A stretch of 13,147 nt of DNA. Origin: RUG023 sp900315435 (lineage in GTDB: Bacteria > Spirochaetota > Spirochaetia > Sphaerochaetales > Sphaerochaetaceae). The notes under the pieces are model-generated. The model made no database searches, was not told where the DNA came from, and worked only from the letters and a program-made list of their open reading frames with translations. The position numbers and the translations under genes were made by a program. The number at the start of each line of letters is the position of its first letter. Position 1 is the first letter of the stretch. Shown here piece after piece: positions 7,580-13,147 of this stretch. The DNA is taken from assembly GCA_902788205.1 (NCBI GenBank), contig CADAJJ010000052.1:1-13147 (forward strand), written 5' to 3'.

Positions 7580-8617
7580 ATGAAAAAACGTATTCTTTCT
7601 GTATTGGCGCTCGCGCTGTCCCTTCCTTTGTTCGCTGGTGGAACGCAGGAAACCAACGCTCCCGCAGCAAAGGCTGGAACTGGTGACGTGACCAAAGACC
7701 CGCACGTGACCCTCGTCTACGCGGAGGTCAACCCGCTCGACACGATTGTCGGAAAGACCGCTTCCTACTTCAAGGAGCAGGTCGAGTCCCTTTCCGGTGG
7801 TTCCATCACCATCGACATTCAGGCCTCCGGTGTCCTTGGCAGCGAGAACGATGTCCTCGATTCCATGGTTGGCGGAGGTACCACGATAGACATGAGCCGT
7901 ATTTCCGCCTTCGCTTTGACCAGTTATGGCGCGAAGAAGTCCAAGTTGCTCTCCATTCCGTTCACGTTCTCCAGCCGCAAGCACTTCTGGGCTTTCGCCA
8001 ACAGCGAGCTTGCTCCCGAATTCCTCAACGAGCCCCAGGAACTGGGTCTGCCGTTGCGGGGTATCTTCTATGGCGAGGAGGGTTTCCGCCATTTCTTCAC
8101 CGTCAAGAAGATTTCCGGTATCAACGACCTGAAGGGAATGAAGCTCCGCGTGTCCAACGACCCGGTCATGAACGGAATGGTCAAGGGACTTGGCGCTTCT
8201 CCGACTGTCGTTTCCTTCGGCGAGCTGTATTCCGCTCTGCAGACAGGTGTGGTCGACGGTGCCGAGCAGCCGATCGCCAACTACAAGTCCAACGCTTTCC
8301 CCGAAGTCGCTCCCTGCATGATTCTTGATGGCCACACGCTTGGCGCCATTCAGGTCGTCATCTGCGACAACGCTTGGAAAAAGCTGACCGCTGCCCAGCA
8401 ACAGGTGTTGTTGGATGCGGGAAAGAAGGCCCAGGCCTACAACGCTGAAATCAGCGAGAGCGCCGAGAACAAGGTGCTTGACGAGCTGAAGGCGAGCGGT
8501 GTGACGATTGTCGAGGTCTCCGACAAGACTCCGTGGGAGAAGGCTTGCGCTTCCGTCATTCAGGAGAACACCAAGGACCAGGCCGCCTTGTATCAGAAGA
8601 TCAAGGACCTGAAGTAA
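7580..8617 (+). CDS. TRAP transporter substrate-binding protein (DctP family)
   Basis: A 345-residue exported protein. A signal peptide (MKKRILSVLALALSLPLFA) ends before GGTQE with no lipobox cysteine, so the mature protein is probably soluble outside the inner membrane. DctP features include VLGSENDVLDSMVGGG, R170 in GFRHFF, R190 in LKGMKLRVSNDPV (carboxylate-binding position) and YSALQTGVVDGAEQP. ATG 7580 is chosen because AAGGAGG lies six bases before it; an in-frame start at 7472 would add residues ahead of the signal peptide and cover the promoter. It delivers an organic acid, substrate unknown, to the DctQM pair downstream. It is distant in sequence from the upstream lipoprotein paralogue, though both keep the key arginine and the DGAE motif. 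Confidence 0.93.
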   Translation: MKKRILSVLALALSLPLFAGGTQETNAPAAKAGTGDVTKDPHVTLVYAEVNPLDTIVGKTASYFKEQVESLSGGSITIDIQASGVLGSENDVLDSMVGGGTTIDMSRISAFALTSYGAKKSKLLSIPFTFSSRKHFWAFANSELAPEFLNEPQELGLPLRGIFYGEEGFRHFFTVKKISGINDLKGMKLRVSNDPVMNGMVKGLGASPTVVSFGELYSALQTGVVDGAEQPIANYKSNAFPEVAPCMILDGHTLGAIQVVICDNAWKKLTAAQQQVLLDAGKKAQAYNAEISESAENKVLDELKASGVTIVEVSDKTPWEKACASVIQENTKDQAALYQKIKDLK

Positions 8618-8628
8618 CCTTCGCCATG

Positions 8629-8656
8629 AGGGGAGGTGGCCCATGCCATCTCCCTT
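8629..8656 (+). promoter_or_regulatory. Strong intra-operon hairpin after dctP
   Basis: GGGAGGTGGC (8631-8640) pairs with GCCATCTCCC (8645-8654) around a CCAT loop, with one G-U pair, and extends by two more pairs to 8629/8656. It begins 12 bases after the dctP stop and lacks a U run. Such 3' hairpins commonly protect the upstream message from exonucleases. Here that would raise binding-protein output relative to the membrane subunits (inference). Confidence 0.65.
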
Positions 8657-8676
8657 CGTCTCTGTCTGTATCCTGA

Positions 8677-8700
8677 CGGCATGGATTCCATGCCGGTTTT
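8677..8700 (+). terminator. Terminator-like attenuator between dctP and dctQ
   Basis: CGGCATGG (8677-8684) and CCATGCCG (8688-8695) form a perfect 8-bp stem with a 3-base loop, followed by GTTTT. The U run is short, so partial termination is expected rather than a full stop. The DctQ ribosome binding site (GGAGG, 8701-8705) follows at once, so the hairpin may also affect its translation. Confidence 0.6.
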
Positions 8701-8710
8701 GGAGGATGAT

Positions 8711-9256
8711 ATGCCGAAATTCTTTACCACTCTGGAAAAGGCGAAACCCTTCTATGATGTTACCTACAAAGTGGTGCTCGTTCTATGCAAATTGCTCCTG
8801 ATTGCCGATATCCTGATCACCTCGTATGCGGTAGCGGGGCGTTTGTTCAACAAGTATGTTCCATTCCTGACTGATCCCGCCTGGTCCGAGGAAGTCGTGC
8901 TGACTTGCATGTCCTACATGGCCGTCCTCTCGGCAGCGCTCGCAATCAGGCAGAATGCCCACATCCGCATGACCGCGTTCGACCGTAACCTTTCCCCGCT
9001 GGCCATCGCGATTCTCGACTTGATTGCCGATATCGGCGTGATTGCCCTAGGCTTTGTCATGCTGTTTGTCGGCTGGCGCTATGCGACCACGCTCGGAGGG
9101 CGTGGATTCTATGTCTCCATGCCGTGGCTTTCCCGCTTCTGGATGTATTTTCCGGTACCCCTTGCGGGACTGGCGATGATCATTTTCGAGCTGGAGACGA
9201 TCTTCAACCATATCAAGCGGTTGTACGAACTGAAAACCGCGAAGAGAGGTGCGTGA
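8711..9256 (+). CDS. TRAP transporter small membrane subunit (DctQ family)
   Basis: A 181-residue protein with four predicted membrane helices (about 19-42, 60-78, 96-122 and 144-162), the usual size and layout of DctQ. The family motif W-x-E-E appears as PAWSEEV (W58), and the conserved basic segment QNAHIRMTAFDRNL follows. ATG 8711 has GGAGG five bases upstream. An earlier in-frame start at 8636 would translate through both hairpins and is unlikely. It pairs with DctM in the inner membrane to import the solute brought by DctP, driven by a cation gradient. The DctM start lies one base after its stop. Confidence 0.92.
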   Translation: MPKFFTTLEKAKPFYDVTYKVVLVLCKLLLIADILITSYAVAGRLFNKYVPFLTDPAWSEEVVLTCMSYMAVLSAALAIRQNAHIRMTAFDRNLSPLAIAILDLIADIGVIALGFVMLFVGWRYATTLGGRGFYVSMPWLSRFWMYFPVPLAGLAMIIFELETIFNHIKRLYELKTAKRGA

Positions 9257-9257
9257 C

Positions 9258-10574
9258 ATGCCAGTCAATACGCTTGCGATCATCATACTGCTGGGATCAT
9301 TCTTCGCGATGGTCTTCCTGCGTTTTCCCATCGCATATGCTGTCGGGATTTCCTCCGTGCTTTGCATGCTTAACCTAGGTGCGAACCTGAATGACGTATG
9401 TCGTCTCATGGTCAAGGGAATCAGCTCCTTCAGCTTGATGGCGGTCCCCTTCTTCATCACGATGGGCGTGCTGATGGGTACCGGCGGCATCAGCGAGAAG
9501 TTGATCGACCTTTCCGATTCCTGCGTCGGATGGATGAGGGGAGGTCTTGCCATGGTCAACATCGTCGCCTCCTACTTCTTCGGCGGCATTTCCGGTTCCG
9601 CTTCCGCAGACACGGCTTCGCTCGGTTCGATTCTGATTCCGATGATGGTGGACCAGGGATACGACGCAGACTTCTCCACCGCGGTCACGATCACCAGTTC
9701 CTGCGAGGGTCTGCTTGTTCCTCCGAGCCACAACATGGTCATCTACGCGACGACCGCCGGAGGCGTCTCGGTCGGCAGCTTGTTCCTTGCCGGCTATCTG
9801 CCTGGCGCCGTGCTTGCCATTTCCCTGATGGTCGGCGCCTACATCATCTCGGTGAAACGTTCGTATCCGAAGGGAGAGCCCTTCAACTTGAAGACGTTCT
9901 TCAAGCAGTTTCTCCGCTCTTTCTGGGCTCTCGCTGCCGTCATCATCGTCGTGATTGGAGTCGTCGCCGGTTTCTTCACGGCCACTGAATCCGCTGCAAT
10001 CGCGGTCATCTATTCGCTGATTGTCTCGGTCTTCATCTATAAGGGTTTGGATTGGAAAGGGGTCTGGAAGGTACTGGACAACTGCGTGAGCACCCTCTCC
10101 ATCGTGCTGATCCTTATCGCGACCAGCGCGGTATTCGGGAACTGCCTCACGATGCTCCACATTCCCGATCTGGCGGCGAAGGCGATTACCTCCATTTCGA
10201 CCAACAAATATGTGGTCATCATGTTGCTCAACATCATCCTGCTGTTGCTTGGCTGCATCATGGATATGGCGCCAATCATTCTGATTGCCACTCCCATCCT
10301 GCTTCCGGTCGCCATGAACGTTTGTGGTCTCGACCCGATCCAATTCGGAATCATGATGGTGCTCAACTGCGGTATCGGCCTGCTGACTCCTCCGGTTGGC
10401 GCGGTGCTCTTCATCGGTTCCGCCGTCGGGAAAACCCCGATCGAGAAGGTAGTGAAAGCAACCTTGCCGTTCTATCTCTGCATGATTGTCGCTCTGCTGT
10501 TGGTATCCTATATACCGGCGATTTCACTGATCCTGCCGATGAAGCTTGCCGGATACGTTCCCTTCCATCTGTAA
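9258..10574 (+). CDS. TRAP transporter large membrane subunit (DctM family)
   Basis: A 438-residue, highly hydrophobic protein with about a dozen membrane segments, the normal size for DctM, which forms the translocation pathway. Family signatures include FFGGISGSASADTASLGSIL near residues 108-125, LLVPPSHNMVIYA (about 152-164) and the C-terminal repeat counterpart GIGLLTPPVGAVLFIG. The two PP-containing loops sit in the two inverted repeats. ATG 9258 is preferred to a GTG at 9249 because AGAGAGG lies about eight bases upstream and the gene then begins one base after the DctQ stop. It closes the TRAP operon; a convergent terminator follows at 10611. Substrate unknown, probably an organic acid given the arginines in the binding protein. 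Confidence 0.94.
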   Translation: MPVNTLAIIILLGSFFAMVFLRFPIAYAVGISSVLCMLNLGANLNDVCRLMVKGISSFSLMAVPFFITMGVLMGTGGISEKLIDLSDSCVGWMRGGLAMVNIVASYFFGGISGSASADTASLGSILIPMMVDQGYDADFSTAVTITSSCEGLLVPPSHNMVIYATTAGGVSVGSLFLAGYLPGAVLAISLMVGAYIISVKRSYPKGEPFNLKTFFKQFLRSFWALAAVIIVVIGVVAGFFTATESAAIAVIYSLIVSVFIYKGLDWKGVWKVLDNCVSTLSIVLILIATSAVFGNCLTMLHIPDLAAKAITSISTNKYVVIMLLNIILLLLGCIMDMAPIILIATPILLPVAMNVCGLDPIQFGIMMVLNCGIGLLTPPVGAVLFIGSAVGKTPIEKVVKATLPFYLCMIVALLLVSYIPAISLILPMKLAGYVPFHL

Positions 10575-10610
10575 GATGCCTGTTGCCCTTATGGGTGGCA
10601 AGCATAAAGA

Positions 10611-10646
10611 AAGGGCTGTGATCAAAGTTCGTTGGTCACAGCCCTT
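10611..10646. terminator. Convergent terminator between dctM and metK
   Basis: Positions 10611-10625 pair with 10632-10646 as a 15-bp stem (11 perfect outer pairs, one T-G pair inside) with a 6-base loop. On the minus strand the stem is followed by TTTCTTTA, a good intrinsic terminator for metK, whose stop is at 10670. On the plus strand it is followed by GTTCGGTCTTTCT, a weaker tail for the TRAP operon. A smaller stem (TTGCC 10583-10587 with GGCAA 10597-10601) precedes it. Confidence 0.85.
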
Positions 10647-10669
10647 GTTCGGTCTTTCTGGAGGAAGTG

Positions 10670-11818
10670 TTATTTCTTCAGGGTGATGATCCTCTCCCAG
10701 GGGACGTCGGTCCTGCCGAAGTGGCCATAGTTGTCGCTGGACTGGTAGATGGGTCTCAACAGGTCGAGTTCCTGAATGATTCCACCAGGGGTCAGGTCGA
10801 AGTTCTTCCGGACGATATCCTCGAGCTCCTGGTCACTGACCACGCCGGTACCGAAGGAATCGACGAAGATGGAGATTGGATCGGGGACGCCGATGGCATA
10901 GCTGAACTGGATTTCGCATTTCGAGCAGAGCTTGTTGGCCACCAGGTTCTTGGCGACGTAACGGGCCATGTAGGCGGCACTGCGGTCGACCTTCGACGGA
11001 TCCTTGCCACTGAAAGCCCCACCGCCGTGACGACCCATGCCTCCGTAGGTATCCACAATGATTTTCCTGCCGGTCACGCCAGTATCGCCAGCGGGGCCTC
11101 CGATGACAAAGCGGCCGGTCGGGTTGATGTAGTACTTGGTGTCCTTGGTCAGCATTCCCGTCGGCTCAAGCACCGGCTTGACCACCTCGTCCATCAGGAA
11201 GTCGTGGATCTGCTCTTCCGTAGCTTCCGGCTTGTGCTGGTGGCTGATGACGATACTGTCGATGGCTACGGGTTTGCCATCCTTGTAGATGACGGAAACC
11301 TGGCTCTTTGAATCAGGCCTGAGGAATGGTGCCTTTCCATTCTTGCGTAGCTCGGTTGCTTTGCGGAGCAACGCGTGGGAGTACATGACCGGGGCAGGCA
11401 TGTACTCGGGCGTCTCGTCACAGGCGAACCCGAACATCATCCCTTGGTCTCCAGCTCCCTGTTTCCCGCTCTTGCTGGTGGCTGCATTGACACCAAGCGC
11501 GATGTCGGGACTCTGTTTCTTGATCAGGTTGATGATGGTGAGACTTGCGGCGTCAAAACCGCACAGCGGCTCGGTATAGCCGATACCTGCGACCACTCCG
11601 CGGACGATGGAGTCCACGTCAAGAACCGCTTTGGTCGTGATCTCTCCGCCAACAACCACCGTATTGGTTGTGGCGAAAACCTCGCATGCGACATGAGAGT
11701 TCTTGTCGGCTTTGAGACATGCGTCCAGAATCGCGTCGGCAATCTGGTCGCACACCTTGTCAGGATGTCCTTCGCTTACCGATTCGGAAGTGAAGATATG
11801 AAGACCCTTTGTGAGCAT
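10670..11818 (-). CDS. metK: S-adenosylmethionine synthetase
   Basis: A full-length 382-residue MetK, close to the 384 of E. coli. It makes S-adenosylmethionine from methionine and ATP in the cytosol, as a homotetramer in the family. Diagnostic motifs are SESVSEGHPDK near the N terminus (ATP and metal site), GAGDQGMMFGFACDE (adenine/methionine region) and GGGAFSGKDPSKVDRSAAY (phosphate-binding loop). ATG 11818 gives the usual MetK beginning (HIFTSESVSEGHPDK at residues 7-21) and has AAGGAAGGG four bases upstream. The gene faces the TRAP operon and ends at a shared terminator. Its leader of about 107 bases carries a SAM-II type riboswitch and a good promoter, so product feedback is likely. Confidence 0.98.
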   Translation of the reverse strand: MLTKGLHIFTSESVSEGHPDKVCDQIADAILDACLKADKNSHVACEVFATTNTVVVGGEITTKAVLDVDSIVRGVVAGIGYTEPLCGFDAASLTIINLIKKQSPDIALGVNAATSKSGKQGAGDQGMMFGFACDETPEYMPAPVMYSHALLRKATELRKNGKAPFLRPDSKSQVSVIYKDGKPVAIDSIVISHQHKPEATEEQIHDFLMDEVVKPVLEPTGMLTKDTKYYINPTGRFVIGGPAGDTGVTGRKIIVDTYGGMGRHGGGAFSGKDPSKVDRSAAYMARYVAKNLVANKLCSKCEIQFSYAIGVPDPISIFVDSFGTGVVSDQELEDIVRKNFDLTPGGIIQELDLLRPIYQSSDNYGHFGRTDVPWERIITLKK

Positions 11819-11821
11819 GAA

Positions 11822-11870
11822 ACCCTTCCTTTAGGCAGAAGAGGGTAGAAGATACAGAACAGTTCTCCCC
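11822..11870 (-). promoter_or_regulatory. Possible expression platform of the metK riboswitch
   Basis: In the minus-strand leader, ACCCU (11846-11842) can pair with AGGGU (11826-11822), which overlaps the metK ribosome binding site AAGGAAGGG. The same region (UUCUACCC, 11850-11843) can instead pair with GGGAGAA (11869-11863), whose first five bases the SAM-II pseudoknot uses when ligand is bound. This suggests a switch: SAM captures GGGAG, freeing CCC to mask the ribosome binding site. The pairings are seen; the switching is inference. Confidence 0.35.
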
Positions 11871-11922
11871 TTTTAGCCATGTTGTTTATTGACGCCTGCA
11901 AGCCGGGAGGCAAATCAGCGTC
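11865..11922 (-). ncRNA. SAM-II (SAM_alpha) riboswitch aptamer in the metK leader
   Basis: On the minus strand the leader matches the SAM-II pattern from memory of that class: CGCUGAUUU (11920-11912), UUGCAGGCG (11901-11893), AAUAAA (11890-11885) and GGCUAAAAGGGG (11878-11867), in that order and close to the class spacing. Stem P1 is GACGCU (11922-11917) with GGCGUC (11896-11891), six pairs ending in U-G. The second helix of the pseudoknot is CUCCC (11909-11905) with GGGAG (11869-11865). The aptamer starts two or three bases after the predicted transcription start. SAM-II RNAs shut off SAM and methionine genes when SAM is high, and the gene downstream is metK. Best known from alphaproteobacteria. 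Confidence 0.85.
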
Positions 11923-11931
11923 GCATCGCAT

Positions 11932-11960
11932 ATAGTACACGCTCTTGGGTAAAGGTGCAA
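11932..11960 (-). promoter_or_regulatory. metK promoter
   Basis: On the minus strand TTGCAC (11960-11955) and TACTAT (11937-11932) are separated by exactly 17 bp, a good sigma-70 match. The expected transcription start is near 11925, which puts the first base of the riboswitch stem P1 almost at the 5' end of the RNA and gives a leader of about 107 bases. Confidence 0.75.
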
Positions 11961-11980
11961 GCAACCTCTTGCAGGTAAAC

Positions 11981-12250
11981 AAATAACTAGACACACCTCG
12001 CTAAGTGTCTAAAAGTTAGGAAATAAAATTAAAGTGATTCACTCAATGTTATTGCCATGACACAATCACTTCGGATAACATGATAACTCCTTTTAAAATA
12101 ATGAGTTGATAATGTCTGGCAGAGAAGAAATCTGCTTAACGGATGCTAAGTTTGTATATAAGTTATATAAATTTTCAACACATTTGATATTGCATATTTA
12201 AGAAATACATGATAGGTTCTTTAGTACCATCACAAAGGAGGGATACTGCC
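11981..12250. other. AT-rich intergenic region with several inverted repeats, no gene seen
   Basis: By hand count 12001-12240 is about 30% GC, far below the flanking genes. No convincing reading frame lies in it. It contains TAGACAC/GTGTCTA (11988-11994 and 12005-12011), AAGTGATT/AATCACTT (12032-12039 and 12064-12071) enclosing CAAT/ATTG (12044-12054), the self-complementary TTTTAAAA (12090-12097) and GCAGA/TCTGC (12119-12135). A TTGATA at 12184 with CATGAT at 12208 (18-bp spacer) is a weak promoter candidate for the small gene at 12251. The repeats could be operators or parts of a small RNA. Confidence 0.5.
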
Positions 12251-12355
12251 ATGAAACAGCAAGATACTTCTTCAACTGCTCAGAACAAGTCTTTCCTTCG
12301 TCGTCTGTTCGAGGAAGTGGCGAGAGCCTTTTCCGACCTGACGAATGGTAACTAG
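12251..12355 (+). CDS. Uncharacterised 34-residue small protein
   Basis: An ATG at 12251 preceded by AAAGGAGGG (12234-12242, about nine bases away) opens a 34-codon frame ending in TAG, starting MKQQDTSSTAQNK and ending ARAFSDLTNGN. The first third is polar and probably disordered. Residues 14-30 (SFLRRLFEEVARAFSDL) would form an amphipathic helix with F15, L16, L19, F20, V23, F27 and L30 on one face and R17, R18, E21, E22 and R25 on the other. No membrane segment or signal peptide is seen. The strong ribosome binding site and the private terminator 21 bases after the stop argue for a real single-gene unit. I do not recognise the family; a membrane-surface or protein-binding peptide is possible. 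Confidence 0.65.
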   Translation: MKQQDTSSTAQNKSFLRRLFEEVARAFSDLTNGN

Positions 12356-12376
12356 GGGGAGTTGCTTGCAGGGCAA

Positions 12377-12400
12377 GGGGCCGGTTTCCGGTCCCTTTTT
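12377..12400 (+). terminator. Intrinsic terminator of the small-protein gene
   Basis: GGGGCCGG (12377-12384) pairs with CCGGTCCC (12388-12395), eight pairs with one G-U, around a TTT loop and directly followed by TTTTT. This is a textbook intrinsic terminator. A smaller stem, CTTGC/GCAAG (12365-12369 and 12373-12377), abuts it and shares one base. Confidence 0.88.
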
Positions 12401-12564
12401 GTTTCAAATCAGAATTTTGTGGGATAGCCAGTTTTATGAGTGCTCGAGGAACATTGTTCGCGTTCGGGGCGACAAACTTCTCCAAGTTCCCACAGGCCGG
12501 CAGTCTGAACGGCGCCATCCGGATTTGGCGCAAGAATCGATGTCCGTACAGGAAATGGGCGTTC

Positions 12565-12594
12565 TTTGCCACAAGCGCACAGCTGTGGTATCCT
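12565..12594 (+). promoter_or_regulatory. Possible promoter and palindrome in front of the AAA-ATPase-like gene
   Basis: TTTGCC (12565-12570) and TATCCT (12589-12594) with 18 bp between and a TG at 12586-12587 resemble an extended -10 promoter. The perfect palindrome CACAGCTGTG (12578-12587) lies between them. Transcription would start at or very near the ATG at 12601, implying a leaderless or near-leaderless message, in keeping with the lack of a usable ribosome binding site. Weak evidence. Confidence 0.3.
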
Positions 12595-12600
12595 TGAGGC

Positions 12601-13147
12601 ATGCAGGGCACCGAACAGAAGATCACGACATCATACAGCTCCTTCGAGACAATCCGGAAGGAAGGATACCTGTACGTGGACAAGACCGCGTATCTGTATC
12701 GCCTCGTGACGGGGTCGGACATGTATTTCCTCTCCCGTCCCCGAAGGTTCGGAAAGACGCTGACGGTCTCCACGCTTGAGGCGGTCTTCCAGGGCAGGAG
12801 GGAGCTGTTCAAAGGGCTTGCCATCGATGCTCTGGACTACGACTGGAAGGCCTACCCTATCATCCACATCGACTTCGGAGACTGCGGGAAAAGCACTCCC
12901 GAGGGGCTGGACGGGTGGCTGAAGGACCGGCTTGAGGAAATTGCCGACGCGTATGGGGCCGGGCCGCTGGACAAGACCAAGACGAGCGACGACCTGTTCG
13001 CGAAGCTCATCCTGCTGCTTTCCAAGAAAGACAAGGTCGTGGTCCTGATCGACGAGTACGACAAGGTGCTGTCGGACAACGTCTTCTCCCCCGAGGTAGA
13101 GAAGTTGCGGCAGGTGCTGGGGAACTTCTACCAGGTGATCAAGACGA
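12601..13147 (+). CDS. AAA-ATPase-like protein, PD-(D/E)XK nuclease-associated family (partial)
   Basis: The first 182 residues of a protein that runs off the window. The opening (SYSSFETIRKEGYLYVDKTA, residues 11-30) and FLSRPRRFGKT (residues 43-53, a Walker A-like loop with K52) match the AAA-ATPase-like family. VVVLIDEYDKVL (146-157) is the Walker B with D151 and E152. Full members are around 500-580 residues and usually end in a PD-(D/E)XK nuclease-like domain, which is not visible here. A TGA in the same frame at 12595-12597 makes ATG 12601 the first possible start, and it matches the family N terminus, although only GAGG one base before it resembles a ribosome binding site. The cellular role of this often multi-copy family is not settled; defence or mobile-element functions are suggested. 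Confidence 0.88.
   Translation, partial: MQGTEQKITTSYSSFETIRKEGYLYVDKTAYLYRLVTGSDMYFLSRPRRFGKTLTVSTLEAVFQGRRELFKGLAIDALDYDWKAYPIIHIDFGDCGKSTPEGLDGWLKDRLEEIADAYGAGPLDKTKTSDDLFAKLILLLSKKDKVVVLIDEYDKVLSDNVFSPEVEKLRQVLGNFYQVIKT

Noticed and set aside
9375..10343. 322-codon minus-strand frame opposite dctM
   Set aside because: Very rich in Asp, His, Arg and Gln, as expected for the reverse of a hydrophobic membrane protein; no start signals.
10667..11311. 214-codon plus-strand frame across metK
   Set aside because: Antisense to an unmistakable metK with all catalytic motifs; composition is that of a mirror frame.
11776..11880. Possible leader peptide MAKRGELFCIF on the minus strand upstream of metK
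   Set aside because: Its ATG lies inside the conserved GGCUAAAA block of the riboswitch, has no ribosome binding site, and the frame overlaps metK out of phase.
11988..12011. TAGACAC/GTGTCTA stem as a minus-strand terminator
   Set aside because: Only seven pairs with a 10-base loop and a poor tail; there is no minus-strand gene just upstream that would need it.
12436..12597. 53-codon plus-strand frame starting MSARGTLFAFGATNF before the AAA-ATPase-like gene
   Set aside because: No ribosome binding site and no recognised motif. It could be a gene remnant or a copy of a dispersed repeat, but nothing in the window supports either.
12198..12824. 208-codon minus-strand frame across the small-protein gene, its terminator and the start of the AAA-ATPase-like gene
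   Set aside because: It reads through a strong plus-strand terminator and an AT-rich control region and is opposite two better-supported genes.

Overview
The window looks like a piece of a Sphaerochaeta-like spirochaete chromosome. The lineage call is an inference: it rests on the Gly-rich, Cys-less signal-peptide end LFAGGTQE of the TRAP binding protein, the YesM/YesN-type two-component system beside a TRAP transporter, a mid-50s GC impression, and an AAA-ATPase-like gene of a family often multi-copy in such genomes. No phylogenetic marker other than metK is present. No tRNA, rRNA, CRISPR array or insertion sequence was seen.

Layout. 1-48 is the 5' end of a leftward gene whose Shine-Dalgarno lies inside a long hairpin. 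From about 125 a rightward operon begins: a MarR-type regulator (184-597, with a 34-bp palindrome over its start) followed by the two halves of a heterodimeric ABC exporter (594-2309 and 2302-4104), all overlapping. A second rightward block runs from an extended -10 promoter at 4138: a YesM/LytS-type sensor kinase (4178-5698), a YesN-type response regulator with an AraC DNA-binding domain (5676-6461) and a lipid-anchored DctP-type binding protein (6458-7453), overlapping one another. After a 126-bp control region comes a full TRAP transporter: DctP (7580-8617), DctQ (8711-9256) and DctM (9258-10574). Two strong hairpins, one terminator-like, sit between dctP and dctQM.

A terminator at 10611-10646 separates this from the leftward metK (10670-11818). 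The metK leader contains what reads as a SAM-II class (SAM_alpha) riboswitch at 11865-11922, abutting a good promoter (TTGCAC-17-TACTAT). This is the most striking regulatory feature of the window.

The stretch 11981-12250 is AT-rich (about 30% GC by hand count over 12001-12240), codes for nothing obvious and carries several inverted repeats. It leads to a 34-aa small protein (12251-12355) with an excellent ribosome binding site and its own intrinsic terminator. The window ends inside an AAA-ATPase-like/PD-(D/E)XK-type gene (12601 to the edge).

How the parts work together: MarR probably represses its own exporter operon. The kinase, with the lipoprotein DctP as a possible ligand-sensing partner, probably activates the TRAP operon through the AraC-type regulator. 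The hairpins after dctP would favour excess binding protein over membrane subunits. SAM would feed back on its own synthesis through the riboswitch.
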